64,000 nucleotides of DNA from Bacteroidetes bacterium UBA3022. Lineage in GTDB: Bacteria; Bacteroidota; Bacteroidia; Chitinophagales; BACL12. The notes under the pieces were generated by a model. The model saw only the letters and a program-made list of their open reading frames with translations. It was not told the origin of the DNA and searched no databases. How positions within the stretch are numbered: the stretch's first letter is position 1; every line of letters begins with the position of its first letter. Location of the stretch: assembly GCA_002346225.1 (NCBI GenBank), contig DDYY01000056.1, positions 78,557-142,556 on the forward strand, given 5' to 3'. The translations under genes and the position numbers were made by a program. This document shows, in pieces, positions 33,701 to 41,971 of the stretch.

Positions 33701-35390
33701 CGATAGAATCAAGGGGAAGAAACCCAACTTCGATGGGGACACCCGGACAGGCAGTATCGGGAAGTACAATAAAGTCTGCAGCACCCGGCACCCCTGCACA
33801 TACAAATTCAAAATAGGTTACAGTGTCACTACAGCCATTTATAGAAGTAGCAATCAGACTCACATCGAAGCATCCCGGGGTGGAATATACATGGCTGGGC
33901 GCTGCCTCCGTGCTGGTGCTTCCATCACCAAAATCCCATTCAAAACTCACCAGTTCTTCTTCTGCGGAGGCAGAAAAAGAAGCATTCATGGGTATACAGC
34001 CCTGGGCGGCATCTACAGTAGGGATTACCGTCAGTTCGCCAATAAAAATATAATCGGCAGCCGTATAGGTTGTGCTGCAGCCTGCGGGATTGGTAGCTGT
34101 AAGGGTAACGTCCCAGGTACCTTCGGCCGTCCAGCTGAATGTCGGAGACAAGGAAGTAGATGTAGATACCCCTCCGCCGAACTCAAATTCCCACAGCAGT
34201 GAACTCAACCCACCCACTACTTCAGGCGTGAACGTCACTACAAGGGGCAGTTCACAAACACTAACTGAATCAGTAGCAGTGAAAGAAACCTCCGGTGCAT
34301 CGTTAATGGTTATGAGAGCCGGATAGCTGATGTCGCCGGTACAACCTCCACCAAAATCGGCAGAAAGCGATACAGAATACACACCCGGTGCGCTGTAGAT
34401 ATGGGAAGGTTCAAATTCAGTAGAAGTAGTTCCATCGCCAAAATCCCAAAGCCAGTCGCCTGATGAAGAACCGCTGAGGTTATCGAAAAAGATGCTTTCT
34501 CCCTGGCACACCACTGTGACTGACGGAAGGAAATCGATGTCAATTGTGGGACTTATCTGCACAAAATCAGCAACGGTCACTGTTGCCGAACATCCTCCGG
34601 CGTTGGTTACGGTGAGGGTTACATTGAAATTCCCGAAGCTCGTGTAGTTGTGCACCGGATTAGGATCTGTACTGGAGGACCCGTCGCCGAAATCCCACAA
34701 GTAGGTATAGGGCCCTGGTCCCGCAGTTGTATCTGTAAAACTCACTTCCAGCGGCAGGCTGCAGGCAATAGAGGTATCCGCTTCAAAACCGGGCTCAGGC
34801 GTGTCGAGGACTTCTACCTCCACCTCTGTAAAATCGCTACAGCCGGCGTCATCGCTAACGAACAGGAATATGGAGTATACTCCTTGTTCCGTGAAGGTGT
34901 AATCAATGGTAGGTGTAGCTGGCAAGGAACCTGCTCCGGTGATAATCCAATAAAAACTGGTAATCGAGCCGGATGATCCCGGTGTCGATATATCTGTCGC
35001 TGTTATTTCCAGTGGAGGGCATCCTGAAGTTGGATCGACGAGTATCGATGCTTCCGGATTAGTAAATACGCTGATGTAATCGACAATAGTCAATTCATCC
35101 GTACCTCCCGGACCGGTGGCTGTAAGCGTAACTGTATAAGTATCGGGGACGGTTAGAAAAAAGGTAGGATTCACCAGTGTGCTGGAAGAAATCAGCGTTC
35201 CTGATGAATTGAAAACCTGCCAGAGGTAAGTATCTGCGCCTGTAGATAAATTGGTCAGCGACAGTTCCAGAATATTACACCCTTCTGTTTCCTCTGCTTC
35301 GAAGTTCGCCACAACCTGACCACTTGCTGCTGTTATTTGCAACATGAGTAGTAAGCATACCGCGAAACCCTGCCATTTGAAACTTGTCAT
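30753..35390 (-). CDS. Giant PKD-repeat surface protein with gliding-motility-type C-terminal domain
   Basis: A 1545-residue secreted protein. After a signal peptide (1-25, ending near ITAASGQ) come about twelve PKD-type beta-sandwich repeats, many with WDFGDG and an HxYxxxGxYxVxLTV ending. The last 90 residues (PNIITPNNDGRNDVF ... VRIFNRWGELMYE ... NPGVYVYMIE) form the type B T9SS sorting domain called gliding-motility-associated C-terminal domain. The protein is expected on the cell surface or released, and may act as adhesin. No enzyme domain was seen. I start at ATG 35390; the TTG at 35423 adds eleven residues before the signal peptide. The PorP/SprF gene downstream is its likely export partner. 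Confidence 0.92.
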   Translation of the reverse strand: MTSFKWQGFAVCLLLMLQITAASGQVVANFEAEETEGCNILELSLTNLSTGADTYLWQVFNSSGTLISSSTLVNPTFFLTVPDTYTVTLTATGPGGTDELTIVDYISVFTNPEASILVDPTSGCPPLEITATDISTPGSSGSITSFYWIITGAGSLPATPTIDYTFTEQGVYSIFLFVSDDAGCSDFTEVEVEVLDTPEPGFEADTSIACSLPLEVSFTDTTAGPGPYTYLWDFGDGSSSTDPNPVHNYTSFGNFNVTLTVTNAGGCSATVTVADFVQISPTIDIDFLPSVTVVCQGESIFFDNLSGSSSGDWLWDFGDGTTSTEFEPSHIYSAPGVYSVSLSADFGGGCTGDISYPALITINDAPEVSFTATDSVSVCELPLVVTFTPEVVGGLSSLLWEFEFGGGVSTSTSLSPTFSWTAEGTWDVTLTATNPAGCSTTYTAADYIFIGELTVIPTVDAAQGCIPMNASFSASAEEELVSFEWDFGDGSTSTEAAPSHVYSTPGCFDVSLIATSINGCSDTVTYFEFVCAGVPGAADFIVLPDTACPGVPIEVGFLPLDSIVAEIGGTGITSSTDDVDSISVINLPTGDNDLVVVAWNFGCPDTLTALVHVLEVVDSNNLVIQSCDDPLTVQIMLDTAIANLSCGWEWDFGDGTTDTVSIDPIHTYDAPGTYTVTITYFCITPEPCTGTGIEVLVTVPEALFENPPILCDPPFTVTFENLSTDGVSNLMDYSWDFGDGTTDSVQNPVHTFGDYGLYFVTLSVVDSNDCPASYTDTVFVNNLDAAWVATPSAGCAPLDIIWSDASNSLFGNIESWVVDWDDGNIDTFYAASEVSEIPYTYSIEGYYYVSVTVTDDIGCTTTFTDTILATAPNVDFMVSDSTPCVSQAVNFSELATGIGLSYLWTFGDGGTSTAANPVYTYTAEGIYDVSLTITDINGCEASITKPAFIEADTVPIDFEVDILVANCNYALVQFNAITDDSICTYSWDFGDGATSGSADPLYPYLSAGLYDVSLTLTNCNGCAATLNKEDFFLVPGPFGTLTPVEDTSCVGSIVELELAVTSADTATIFYDNGDIGNLDIDYSDEADTLYLPYTYTESGVYTVSVLLFDTNGCFNIIESSGDLWVGNVPEAFYTVVDSIACIGSTFLFTDGSTGLDPIEEWVWNTGDTVFIDTASAVFNYVYEEPGVYETILTVSTAFGCTDTFTQEVLVIPYPEVNISPDSTICPGFSVPLSAEGGLNYTWAPPDGLTDPFIANPIATPEATTTYSVAVDNGYCASEDSVTITVLEDLIVDIGPDTILCIIDEIQLFGELVSDVPQSEISYEWFPPDGFNNVNILDPVSTTNETIIYYLAASCGTLNDTASAVITVLSPPDVEIGTDTVILIQDQQITLTAELLSVVEPVVWQWSPASEVSCVDCPSVDVSPDVTTIYSVQVTDGSGCSDIDFVYVKVVPCNESILEIPNIITPNNDGRNDVFRIQYEGISEIRVIRIFNRWGELMYETDNIDQAWDGTFNGTICNPGVYVYMIEAICVNGAENIISGNVTLVK
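31750..35310 (-). repeat. Tandem PKD-domain repeats in the giant surface protein
   Basis: Repeats of roughly 80-95 residues, each with a W-x-F/W-G-D-G-like core and a V/Y-x-V-x-L-T strand. Six copies keep WDFGDG; one has WTFGDG and others are more divergent (for example WEFEFGGG). They are diverged at DNA level, so recent duplication is not evident. Boundaries are approximate. Confidence 0.8.
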
Positions 35391-35573
35391 TCCTGAAGCG
35401 CGCTTGAAAATTTTGATAAACAACGTTGTGTGTGTGACTAACCTTCGCAGGGTGCACTGCTAATGTACAAATGTTTACAAAAAATTAAAAATTGCTATCG
35501 TCATTATTCTAACAAATAAAGCGTGGAAAATGGGCCAAAGCAATGCCTTTGTCATCGTAACTTCGAGCTGTAA

Positions 35574-36353
35574 ATGCTGGAATACGGAATAACGAGCCTT
35601 AGTCTCATTCCTGTGCGCAGGGAGGGTGACCACCGATCGGAAATGGTCAACCAACTATTATTCGGAGAAATGTATACTATTCTGGAAAAATCCGGCGAGT
35701 GGTTGCGCATAGAATCATCCTTTGACACCTATTCGGGTTACATAAATGTGAATCAACACCTACCGTTGGCAGAAAAAACGTATAAAGAGCTTGCCAATAG
35801 TGACAAGTCAATAGTACTCGATCTGGTACATTCTATTCAATCTGCCGACCACAAATATGTCATTCCTATGGGCAGTGACCTCTATCATTACGACGGGGTG
35901 AATGCCCGCGTTGGAAAGGACAAGTTTATCTTTTCGGGTAAAACCATTCAGGGAGGTATCAATATGCTGCGCAGCGATTTTATCGTAAAGGTTGCCCGCA
36001 AATTCATGCATACCCCCTACCTCTGGGGTGGACGAACGGCCATGGGTATTGATTGCTCGGGTTTGGTGCAAGTTGTTTTCAAGGTTTGCGGACTGCCATT
36101 GCCTAGAGATGCGTGGCAACAGGCAGGCATGGGGAAGGCCATTCACTTTGTGCATGAAGGCAAACCCGGGGATGTAGCTTTTTTCGAAAATGAGGAGGGT
36201 AAAATCATCCACACAGGTATACTGGTAGAAGATCAGCAGATTATTCATGCGTCAGGGAGTGTGCGATTGGACAATCTGGATCACTATGGCATTTTTAATA
36301 AGTCCACCAGGAAATACTCCCATAAACTTCGCATCATTAAGCGCTTTATATGA
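35574..36353 (+). CDS. NlpC/P60 family C40 peptidase with SH3 domain
   Basis: A 259-residue peptidoglycan peptidase candidate that would cut cross-links between D-Glu and diamino acid. The N-terminal part (2-62) is SH3-like (LLFGEMYTILEKSGEWLRI), the C-terminal domain (about 135-259) is NlpC/P60 with WGG (151-153), catalytic Cys161 in DCSG, and His213 in HTGI. No signal peptide is visible, which is common for this Bacteroidota form and leaves location open. The next gene (NAD(P)HX repair) overlaps it by four bases, so it heads a four-gene operon. Confidence 0.92.
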   Translation: MLEYGITSLSLIPVRREGDHRSEMVNQLLFGEMYTILEKSGEWLRIESSFDTYSGYINVNQHLPLAEKTYKELANSDKSIVLDLVHSIQSADHKYVIPMGSDLYHYDGVNARVGKDKFIFSGKTIQGGINMLRSDFIVKVARKFMHTPYLWGGRTAMGIDCSGLVQVVFKVCGLPLPRDAWQQAGMGKAIHFVHEGKPGDVAFFENEEGKIIHTGILVEDQQIIHASGSVRLDNLDHYGIFNKSTRKYSHKLRIIKRFI

Positions 36354-37819
36354 AGATATATGATGCAAAGCACATGTCAGCAGCCGATGCTTTCACAATC
36401 GCTTCGGAGGATATCACATCTGCCGATCTGATGGAGAGGGCTTCCCGCGCTATCACCTCTACCCTGCTTGAATTATTTCCGGAATGCCAATCGATACTTG
36501 TCGTTTGCGGAAATGGCAACAATGGTGGCGATGGGCTTTGTATAGCGCGTCAACTCGATAGCACCGGACGAAAAGTAGCGGTTTTTAATGCATTAAGCGA
36601 AGGCAATCCCAGCCCGGACTATGCTTTGAATGCAGAGCGCCTCAAGGCCACCGGTGTTGAGGTTCTGGAATCATTCCCAGCGCTTTCTGATGGTAACTAT
36701 GACTTAATCATTGATGCACTTTTCGGCACAGGCCTCACCAGACCCATCGAGGGAAGCTTAGCAGAGCTGATTGCAACGGTAAACAACAGTCCCATAGCCG
36801 TCATTGCAGTAGATACTCCTTCCGGAATGCCTTGCGATAAACCGGTTCAGGGCGCTTGTATCCGTGCCTCATTCACATTCACTTTTGAATGGCCAAAACC
36901 TGCCTTCTTTCTACCTGAGAACGAAGCATATGTCGGTCAATGGCAGGTAATTCCCATTGGACTTCGACCCGATTTTCCAGACAGTCAGCGTTATTACGGT
37001 GAATGGATAGAACATGCTCAGGTACAAGAAATTTATCGCCCCCGAAAGCGGTTCGCGCACAAAGGGACTTATGGTCATACACTGATTCTGGCCGGGAATG
37101 CTCAAATGCCGGGTGCAGGTATCCTGGCAGCCTCAGCCTGTATAACCGCCGGTGCAGGGAAGGTAACACTTGCCACAGATGCCCCAGCGCTGAGCATACC
37201 TCCGGAAATCATGCTTTGCTCCAGGGCAGAAGGACTGGAAAAAGCTAAGCACGGTCAATTTCAGGCAATTGCTATTGGTCCGGGTTGGGGGACCGGTCCC
37301 GACGACATCCAACAACTACTGGATGTATTGCCGCAACTGACAACACCGGTGATTATCGATGCCGACGCACTGAATATTCTTGCGATGCAGCATAACTGGA
37401 CGACTTTGGTGCCAAGCGGTGCGCTGCTCACCCCACATCCGGGTGAATTTGCGCGACTGGCCGGACCGTTTGCCAATGGTTATGAGGAGTGGGAAAGCCA
37501 ACGCCAGCTAAGCATAAGAAGTCAAACATATATCGCATTGAAAAGGGCCTTTACCTCCATGACCACACCGGATGGTGAGCGCTATTTCAATAGCACGGGC
37601 AATCCCGGGATGGCAACCGCAGGCAGTGGTGACGTATTAACCGGTATACTTGCCGCGTGTTTAAGTCAGGGATATGCCGCAAAAGATGCCCTTTTATTAG
37701 GCGTATACCTGCATGGACTGGCAGGAGATCTGGCCTTGTCGGCACAAGGTGGTCAGAACATTATTGCCGGATCTATTATTGCTTATATTCAAAAGGCATA
37801 CGCCACCCTGCTACCATGA
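36350..37819 (+). CDS. nnr: Bifunctional NAD(P)H-hydrate epimerase / ADP-dependent dehydratase
   Basis: Repairs damaged NADH and NADPH: the N-terminal domain (1-210) interconverts the R and S hydrates, the C-terminal domain (about 220-489) dehydrates the S form using ADP. Seen are CGNGNNGGDGL and FGTGL for the epimerase and GAGILAASACITAGAGKV, IDADALNIL and NPGMATAGSGDVLTG for the kinase-fold dehydratase. The length 489 is normal. It overlaps the upstream peptidase and the downstream sirtuin by four bases each (ATGA), so translation is coupled. Confidence 0.95.
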   Translation: MKIYDAKHMSAADAFTIASEDITSADLMERASRAITSTLLELFPECQSILVVCGNGNNGGDGLCIARQLDSTGRKVAVFNALSEGNPSPDYALNAERLKATGVEVLESFPALSDGNYDLIIDALFGTGLTRPIEGSLAELIATVNNSPIAVIAVDTPSGMPCDKPVQGACIRASFTFTFEWPKPAFFLPENEAYVGQWQVIPIGLRPDFPDSQRYYGEWIEHAQVQEIYRPRKRFAHKGTYGHTLILAGNAQMPGAGILAASACITAGAGKVTLATDAPALSIPPEIMLCSRAEGLEKAKHGQFQAIAIGPGWGTGPDDIQQLLDVLPQLTTPVIIDADALNILAMQHNWTTLVPSGALLTPHPGEFARLAGPFANGYEEWESQRQLSIRSQTYIALKRAFTSMTTPDGERYFNSTGNPGMATAGSGDVLTGILAACLSQGYAAKDALLLGVYLHGLAGDLALSAQGGQNIIAGSIIAYIQKAYATLLP

Positions 37820-38490
37820 GAATTGTAGTATTGACGGGTGCAGGCATGAGTGCTGAAAGCGGCATACCCACTTTCAGAGGCGCAGGCGGCTTGTGGGAAG
37901 GTCATAGAGTAGAAGCGGTAGCCTCTCCTGAAGGGTGGGCAGCCGACAGAGAGCTTGTACTTCAATTCTATAACGAGCGAAGAAGACATATAAAAAAAGC
38001 ACAGCCTAATCCAGGTCACCTGCTTCTGGCAGAAATGGAAAAGCAATACGACATTTGTATTATCACCCAGAATATCGACGATTTGCATGAGCGCGCAGGT
38101 TCCTCAGATGTGATTCATCTACATGGAGAAATCATGAAATCGCGAAGCAGCCGATTTGAAGAACTGATTTACCTGCAAACCGAGGATATTAAAATTGGTG
38201 ATTGCTGTGAAAAGGGCTATCAGCTCCGTCCGCATATTGTTTGGTTTGGAGAGATGGTACCGATGATTCCAACTGCCTGCGAAGTAATTGCCACGGCCGA
38301 TGTTGTCGCCGTTATCGGCACCAGTATGCTGGTCTACCCTGCTGCAGGATTGGTAGACTATGCTCCACCCGGTTGTCCTGTTTATGTTATCAATCCTGAG
38401 CCACCGGAGCATAGGCAAAACTGGCATATCATTGCCCAGCCCGCCGGCACGGGTGTCGCCACTTTTTTTAAACACATAGCTGATGAATGA
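37816..38490 (+). CDS. cobB: Sir2-family NAD-dependent deacylase (class III)
   Basis: Removes acyl groups from protein lysines while splitting NAD. The 224 residues show GAGMSAESGIPTFRG (8-22), TQNIDDLHERAG (84-95) and catalytic His103 in HLHGE. Tyr52 and Arg55 (YNER) match the Y-x-x-R pair that favours succinyl and malonyl groups in SIRT5 and CobB. The zinc ribbon is degenerate: the first CxxC is replaced by KSRSS and only a CC pair (130-131) remains, so zinc binding is doubtful. The frame is open from 37657, but that would overlap nnr strongly; the ATG at 37816 gives the normal N-terminus. Its neighbours make and hydrolyse NAD-related compounds. Confidence 0.93.
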   Translation: MRIVVLTGAGMSAESGIPTFRGAGGLWEGHRVEAVASPEGWAADRELVLQFYNERRRHIKKAQPNPGHLLLAEMEKQYDICIITQNIDDLHERAGSSDVIHLHGEIMKSRSSRFEELIYLQTEDIKIGDCCEKGYQLRPHIVWFGEMVPMIPTACEVIATADVVAVIGTSMLVYPAAGLVDYAPPGCPVYVINPEPPEHRQNWHIIAQPAGTGVATFFKHIADE

Positions 38491-39025
38491 ATCGAACCCC
38501 TGGATAACCCAAAATAAGAAAGTCGTGTATGCCAATAACTGGATACAGGTGGAAGAACACGATGTATTGAATCCGGCGGGAAATCCGGGCATCTATGGGG
38601 TTGTGAAGTTCAGGAATCTTGCCATAGGAATAATTCCCATAGATAATGATGGTAATACGTGGCTGGTCGGACAATACCGTTACCCGCTGGATACCTATAC
38701 ATGGGAAATTCCGGAAGGTGGCGGCGACCCCCAACAAACACCGCTGGAAAGCGCCCAAAGAGAGTTGCTGGAAGAAACCGGACTGGTGGCTGATCACTTC
38801 GAATTGATACTCACTTTACAAACCAGCAATAGTTGCACCGATGAAATCGCTTATATCTTCGTAGCAACGGGTTTGCAACAATCCATTCCCAACCCTGAAG
38901 AGACCGAACAAATAAGTATTCGGAAATTACCTCTCACCGAGGCTTTTGCCATGGTGCAACGCGGAGAAATTCAAGATGCTATGAGTGTGGCAGGTTTGCT
39001 GAAGGTTCAGTTGAGCATGCAATAA
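38483..39025 (+). CDS. NUDIX hydrolase, ADP-ribose pyrophosphatase-like
   Basis: A 180-residue Nudix protein that probably hydrolyses a nucleoside diphosphate sugar such as ADP-ribose. The Nudix box runs from Gly79 to Leu101 with RELLEETGL; Glu94, Glu97 and Glu98 for metal binding are present, but the first box Glu is Gln85, as in some relatives. The upstream strand VGQYRYPLDTYTWEIPEG is the typical ADP-ribose type. It overlaps the sirtuin gene by eight bases. Since sirtuins yield O-acyl-ADP-ribose, this neighbour could clear that product; that is inference. Confidence 0.88.
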   Translation: MNESNPWITQNKKVVYANNWIQVEEHDVLNPAGNPGIYGVVKFRNLAIGIIPIDNDGNTWLVGQYRYPLDTYTWEIPEGGGDPQQTPLESAQRELLEETGLVADHFELILTLQTSNSCTDEIAYIFVATGLQQSIPNPEETEQISIRKLPLTEAFAMVQRGEIQDAMSVAGLLKVQLSMQ

Positions 39026-39047
39026 CCATTAATGCCGGACGAGGTGG

Positions 39048-39338
39048 TTACCGCTTCGAGATGCGATTCATCGAAATCAATCGCTGTGCTTTGGATTTGA
39101 ACCTGTCTGTTTCCATATTGCGCAACATCTGGTGTTTAGTACTTCTACCCTGCACTCTTTTGCGCCAGCGCTTAAAACTCTGGGGAAGCAGATTGCTGCG
39201 CATCAACCGAATAACCTCTGCTTCGCTGATACCAAACTGTGCCTGTATTGCCTCGAAGGGTGTTCGGTCTTCCCAGGCCATGCCGATGATTCGGTCCAGG
39301 TCCTCTTCGGTATAATCTTTTTCCTTGATGCGTGACAT
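39048..39338 (-). CDS. Conserved small protein, TIGR03643 family
   Basis: A 96-residue basic protein of unknown function. The motif LDRIIGMAWEDRTPFEAIQ and the ending RTKRWRKRV-like (SFKRWRKRVQGRSTKH) match a family I know as TIGR03643, which is widespread in Bacteroidota and marine bacteria. It looks like a helix-turn-helix of about 60 residues plus a basic tail, so nucleic acid binding is possible. It converges with the Nudix gene, with 22 bases between. Confidence 0.82.
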   Translation of the reverse strand: MSRIKEKDYTEEDLDRIIGMAWEDRTPFEAIQAQFGISEAEVIRLMRSNLLPQSFKRWRKRVQGRSTKHQMLRNMETDRFKSKAQRLISMNRISKR

Positions 39339-39377
39339 TTCTATTCAACAATAAGGGCTTCTAAAAGTTGCAGGCCG

Positions 39378-39833
39378 TCACCGTTTATAGTTTTTCTCGT
39401 ACAATTGTATCCAGTCTTCCACTCTCATCTTGCCAGCCAATTCAGCCAGCAGGTCAAATGGTATATGCTCGGTTTTCTTAAAACGTATGCAGCTTTTCCC
39501 CATATCTAATTTTACAGGCACCCTTATAGCGTATTCAGTTTGAAACCAGTTCAATAAAGCCGGATCAGCATAAATACCCATGTGGTACAGCGCTATGAAA
39601 TTTTTCTGGGACGCAATGCTGATAAAAGGCAGTGCCTGCTTGGGGTTGCAATGGTAACCATCGGGATAGATGCTGTGCGGCACCACATAACCTATCATAC
39701 CATAGCTCATTCCTTCTTCAAAACCTTTTGGAAGGTGTTGGAGAAAAGTATCTCGAAGCCGGGACATGGCAGCTTTTCTATCTTCAGGAATCATTTCCAT
39801 ATAGGCTTCCGGGCTATTAGCGTCGTATTGCAT
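39378..39833 (-). CDS. DUF1801 family protein
   Basis: A 151-residue cytoplasmic protein of the DUF1801 (YdhG-like) fold, function unknown. Typical features are the start with TPEAYM-like SPEAYMEMIPEDRK, the central GFEEGMSYGMIGYV, and the strand IRFKKTEHIPFDLL. No signal peptide or membrane segment. It lies 39 bases upstream of the TIGR03643 gene on the same strand and may be cotranscribed with it; the dnaK terminator separates it from dnaK. Confidence 0.85.
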   Translation of the reverse strand: MQYDANSPEAYMEMIPEDRKAAMSRLRDTFLQHLPKGFEEGMSYGMIGYVVPHSIYPDGYHCNPKQALPFISIASQKNFIALYHMGIYADPALLNWFQTEYAIRVPVKLDMGKSCIRFKKTEHIPFDLLAELAGKMRVEDWIQLYEKNYKR

Positions 39834-39902
39834 CTTCCTTCATTTGATTGAGTCAATAAATATAAGGCATTTAGATCAAGTCGCTTTTTCGTTAACCGAC
39901 AT

Positions 39903-39926
39903 AAAAAAAGCCCTGCAGTGCAGGGC
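39903..39926 (-). terminator. Rho-independent terminator of dnaK
   Basis: GCCCTG/CAGGGC with a five-base loop (39910-39926), followed on the minus strand by seven T (complement of 39903-39909). It lies 22 bases after the dnaK stop. Confidence 0.9.
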
Positions 39927-39948
39927 TTTAATTGTATAACTCAATGGA

Positions 39949-41838
39949 TTATTTGTTATCCACTTCTTCGAATTCTACATCGTCTGTGGATGCTTCGGTA
40001 TCCGCAGCAGCATTCGGTTCAGCCTCAGCTGACTGTTGTGCCGCATACATTTCCTGCGACGCATTCTGCCAGGCCTGATTAAGCTGTTCCATGGCGGTAT
40101 CAATACCAGCCAGGTCCTCATTCTTATGCGCCTCCTTGAGACTGTTCAATGCATCCTGAATAGGTTGTTTGATACCATCGCTCAGCTTATCGCCATATTC
40201 AGCGAGCTGCTTTTCGGTTTCAAATACCAATCCATCGGCTCTGTTCAGCTTGTCGATTTTTTCGCGTGCCACTTTATCGGCTTCTTCATTGGCTTTCGCC
40301 TCATCGCGCATTTTCTGGATTTCATCATCGCTCAAACCGGTGCTGGCTTCGATGCGGATACTCTGTTCCTTGCCTGTTCCCTTGTCTTTAGCGGCAACAT
40401 GCAGGATACCGTTTGCATCGATATCGAAGGTAACCTCAATCTGCGGAACACCTCTTCTTGCAGGAGGGATTCCATCGAGCACAAACCGACCAATGCTTCT
40501 GTTGTCTTTGGCCATACTGCGTTCTCCCTGCAGGATATGGATTTCCACTGAAGGCTGATTATCAGCTGCGGTGGAGAAGACCTCGCTTTTCTTGGAAGGT
40601 ATGGTAGTATTGGACTCAATCAACTTGGTAAACACACCACCCAGCGTTTCAATACCAAGGCTTAACGGCGTTACATCCAGTAGCAATACATCTTTCACTT
40701 CACCGGTAAGTACACCACCCTGAATAGATGCACCAATGGCTACTACTTCATCGGGGTTTACACCCTTGCTGGGCTTCTTACCGAAGAACTCTTCCACTAC
40801 TTGCTGGATTTTAGGGATACGGGTGGAACCACCTACGAGAATGACTTCATCAATATCGTTTTTGGTGTAACCTGCATCCTTCAATGCTGCTTCACAAGGC
40901 TTCAAGGTACGTTTTACAAGGTCGTCTGCCAGCTGCTCAAATTTAGAACGGCTCAGTTTCTTCACAAGGTGTTTAGGCACACCATCGACTGCAGTTATAT
41001 AAGGCAGATTGATTTCTGTTTCATTGGAAGAAGACAATTCAATCTTAGCCTTTTCAGCCGCTTCTTTCAGTCTTTGCAGCGCCATCGGGTCTTTGAGCAA
41101 GTCCATGGAAGGCACTTCAGCTTTGAATTCAGAAGCCAGCCAGCTGATAATAACTTTATCAAAATCATCCCCACCGAGGTGTGTATCACCATTGGTAGAT
41201 TTTACTTCGAATACACCATCTCCCAATTCCAGGATAGAGATATCAAATGTACCACCACCCAGGTCGAAGACTGCGATTTTCATATCGCGGTCGCGTTTAT
41301 CCAGACCGTATGCAAGTGCTGCTGCAGTAGGTTCGTTGATAATACGCTTTACGGTCAGACCAGCAATTTCACCGGCCTCTTTGGTTGCCTGCCGCTGGCT
41401 GTCGTTAAAGTAAGCAGGCACCGTAATGACCGCTTCCGTCACTTCACTTCCGAGATAATCCTCTGCTGTTTTTTTCATTTTCTGTAACACCATAGCAGAT
41501 ATCTCCTGAGGTGTGTACATCCGGTCGTCTATTTTAACCCGTGCAGTATCGTTGTCGCCTTTGGCAACATGATAGCTCACCATTTCCAGTTCACCAGGAA
41601 CTTCACTGTACCTGTGACCCATGAAGCGCTTGATGCTCATCACGGTTCTGGTCGGATTTGTAATAGCCTGGCGCTTGGCAGGATCTCCTACTTTACGCTC
41701 GCCATTATCTAAAAATGCCACGATGGAAGGAGTAGTTCTTCTTCCCTCTTCGTTGGGGATTACTACCGGTTCATTTCCTTCCATTACGGCTACACATGAA
41801 TTGGTAGTTCCTAAGTCTATACCTATAATTTTTCCCAT
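39949..41838 (-). CDS. dnaK: Molecular chaperone DnaK (Hsp70)
   Basis: ATP-driven chaperone for folding and stress recovery. The 629-residue protein starts [20 protein letters not shown], with the ATPase phosphate loops, [18 protein letters not shown] (about 194-211), linker [16 protein letters not shown] and the substrate-binding domain. The C-terminus is acidic and ends EEVDNK, close to the eukaryotic-like EEVD. dnaJ and grpE are not adjacent. A 133-base gap upstream holds an imperfect palindrome that could be regulatory. Confidence 0.99.
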   Translation of the reverse strand: MGKIIGIDLGTTNSCVAVMEGNEPVVIPNEEGRRTTPSIVAFLDNGERKVGDPAKRQAITNPTRTVMSIKRFMGHRYSEVPGELEMVSYHVAKGDNDTARVKIDDRMYTPQEISAMVLQKMKKTAEDYLGSEVTEAVITVPAYFNDSQRQATKEAGEIAGLTVKRIINEPTAAALAYGLDKRDRDMKIAVFDLGGGTFDISILELGDGVFEVKSTNGDTHLGGDDFDKVIISWLASEFKAEVPSMDLLKDPMALQRLKEAAEKAKIELSSSNETEINLPYITAVDGVPKHLVKKLSRSKFEQLADDLVKRTLKPCEAALKDAGYTKNDIDEVILVGGSTRIPKIQQVVEEFFGKKPSKGVNPDEVVAIGASIQGGVLTGEVKDVLLLDVTPLSLGIETLGGVFTKLIESNTTIPSKKSEVFSTAADNQPSVEIHILQGERSMAKDNRSIGRFVLDGIPPARRGVPQIEVTFDIDANGILHVAAKDKGTGKEQSIRIEASTGLSDDEIQKMRDEAKANEEADKVAREKIDKLNRADGLVFETEKQLAEYGDKLSDGIKQPIQDALNSLKEAHKNEDLAGIDTAMEQLNQAWQNASQEMYAAQQSAEAEPNAAADTEASTDDVEFEEVDNK

Positions 41839-41949
41839 TGCTTAAATTGTTTTTCTATTTGGATCGGTTTCTCCAAATCAATCACTGTGCCATCGCTCTG
41901 AGCGGGCGCAAATGACAGTATTCCTGTTCGATTTCAGACAAACCGAACA

Positions 41950-41962
41950 TGCCATTATGACA
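41950..41962 (-). promoter_or_regulatory. Imperfect palindrome upstream of dnaK
   Basis: On the plus strand TGCCATTATGACA, two 6-base arms of the form TGYCAT/ATGRCA around one base, 112 bases before the dnaK ATG. Heat-shock genes of Bacteroidota often carry a TGGCA-type element at such a distance by my recollection; no function is proven here. Confidence 0.25.
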
Positions 41963-41971
41963 AAAAGGCAG

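Noticed and set aside
31750..35310. CRISPR-like or minisatellite DNA repeat
   Set aside because: Repeats are diverged PKD protein domains, without constant DNA repeats or spacers.
37657..37815. Longer start for the sirtuin
   Set aside because: Would overlap nnr by 160 bases; NAD-binding glycine loop must lie close to the N-terminus.
40801..41487. 228-codon plus-strand frame inside dnaK
   Set aside because: Antisense to the ATPase domain of dnaK; Cys/Phe-rich translation without any motif.
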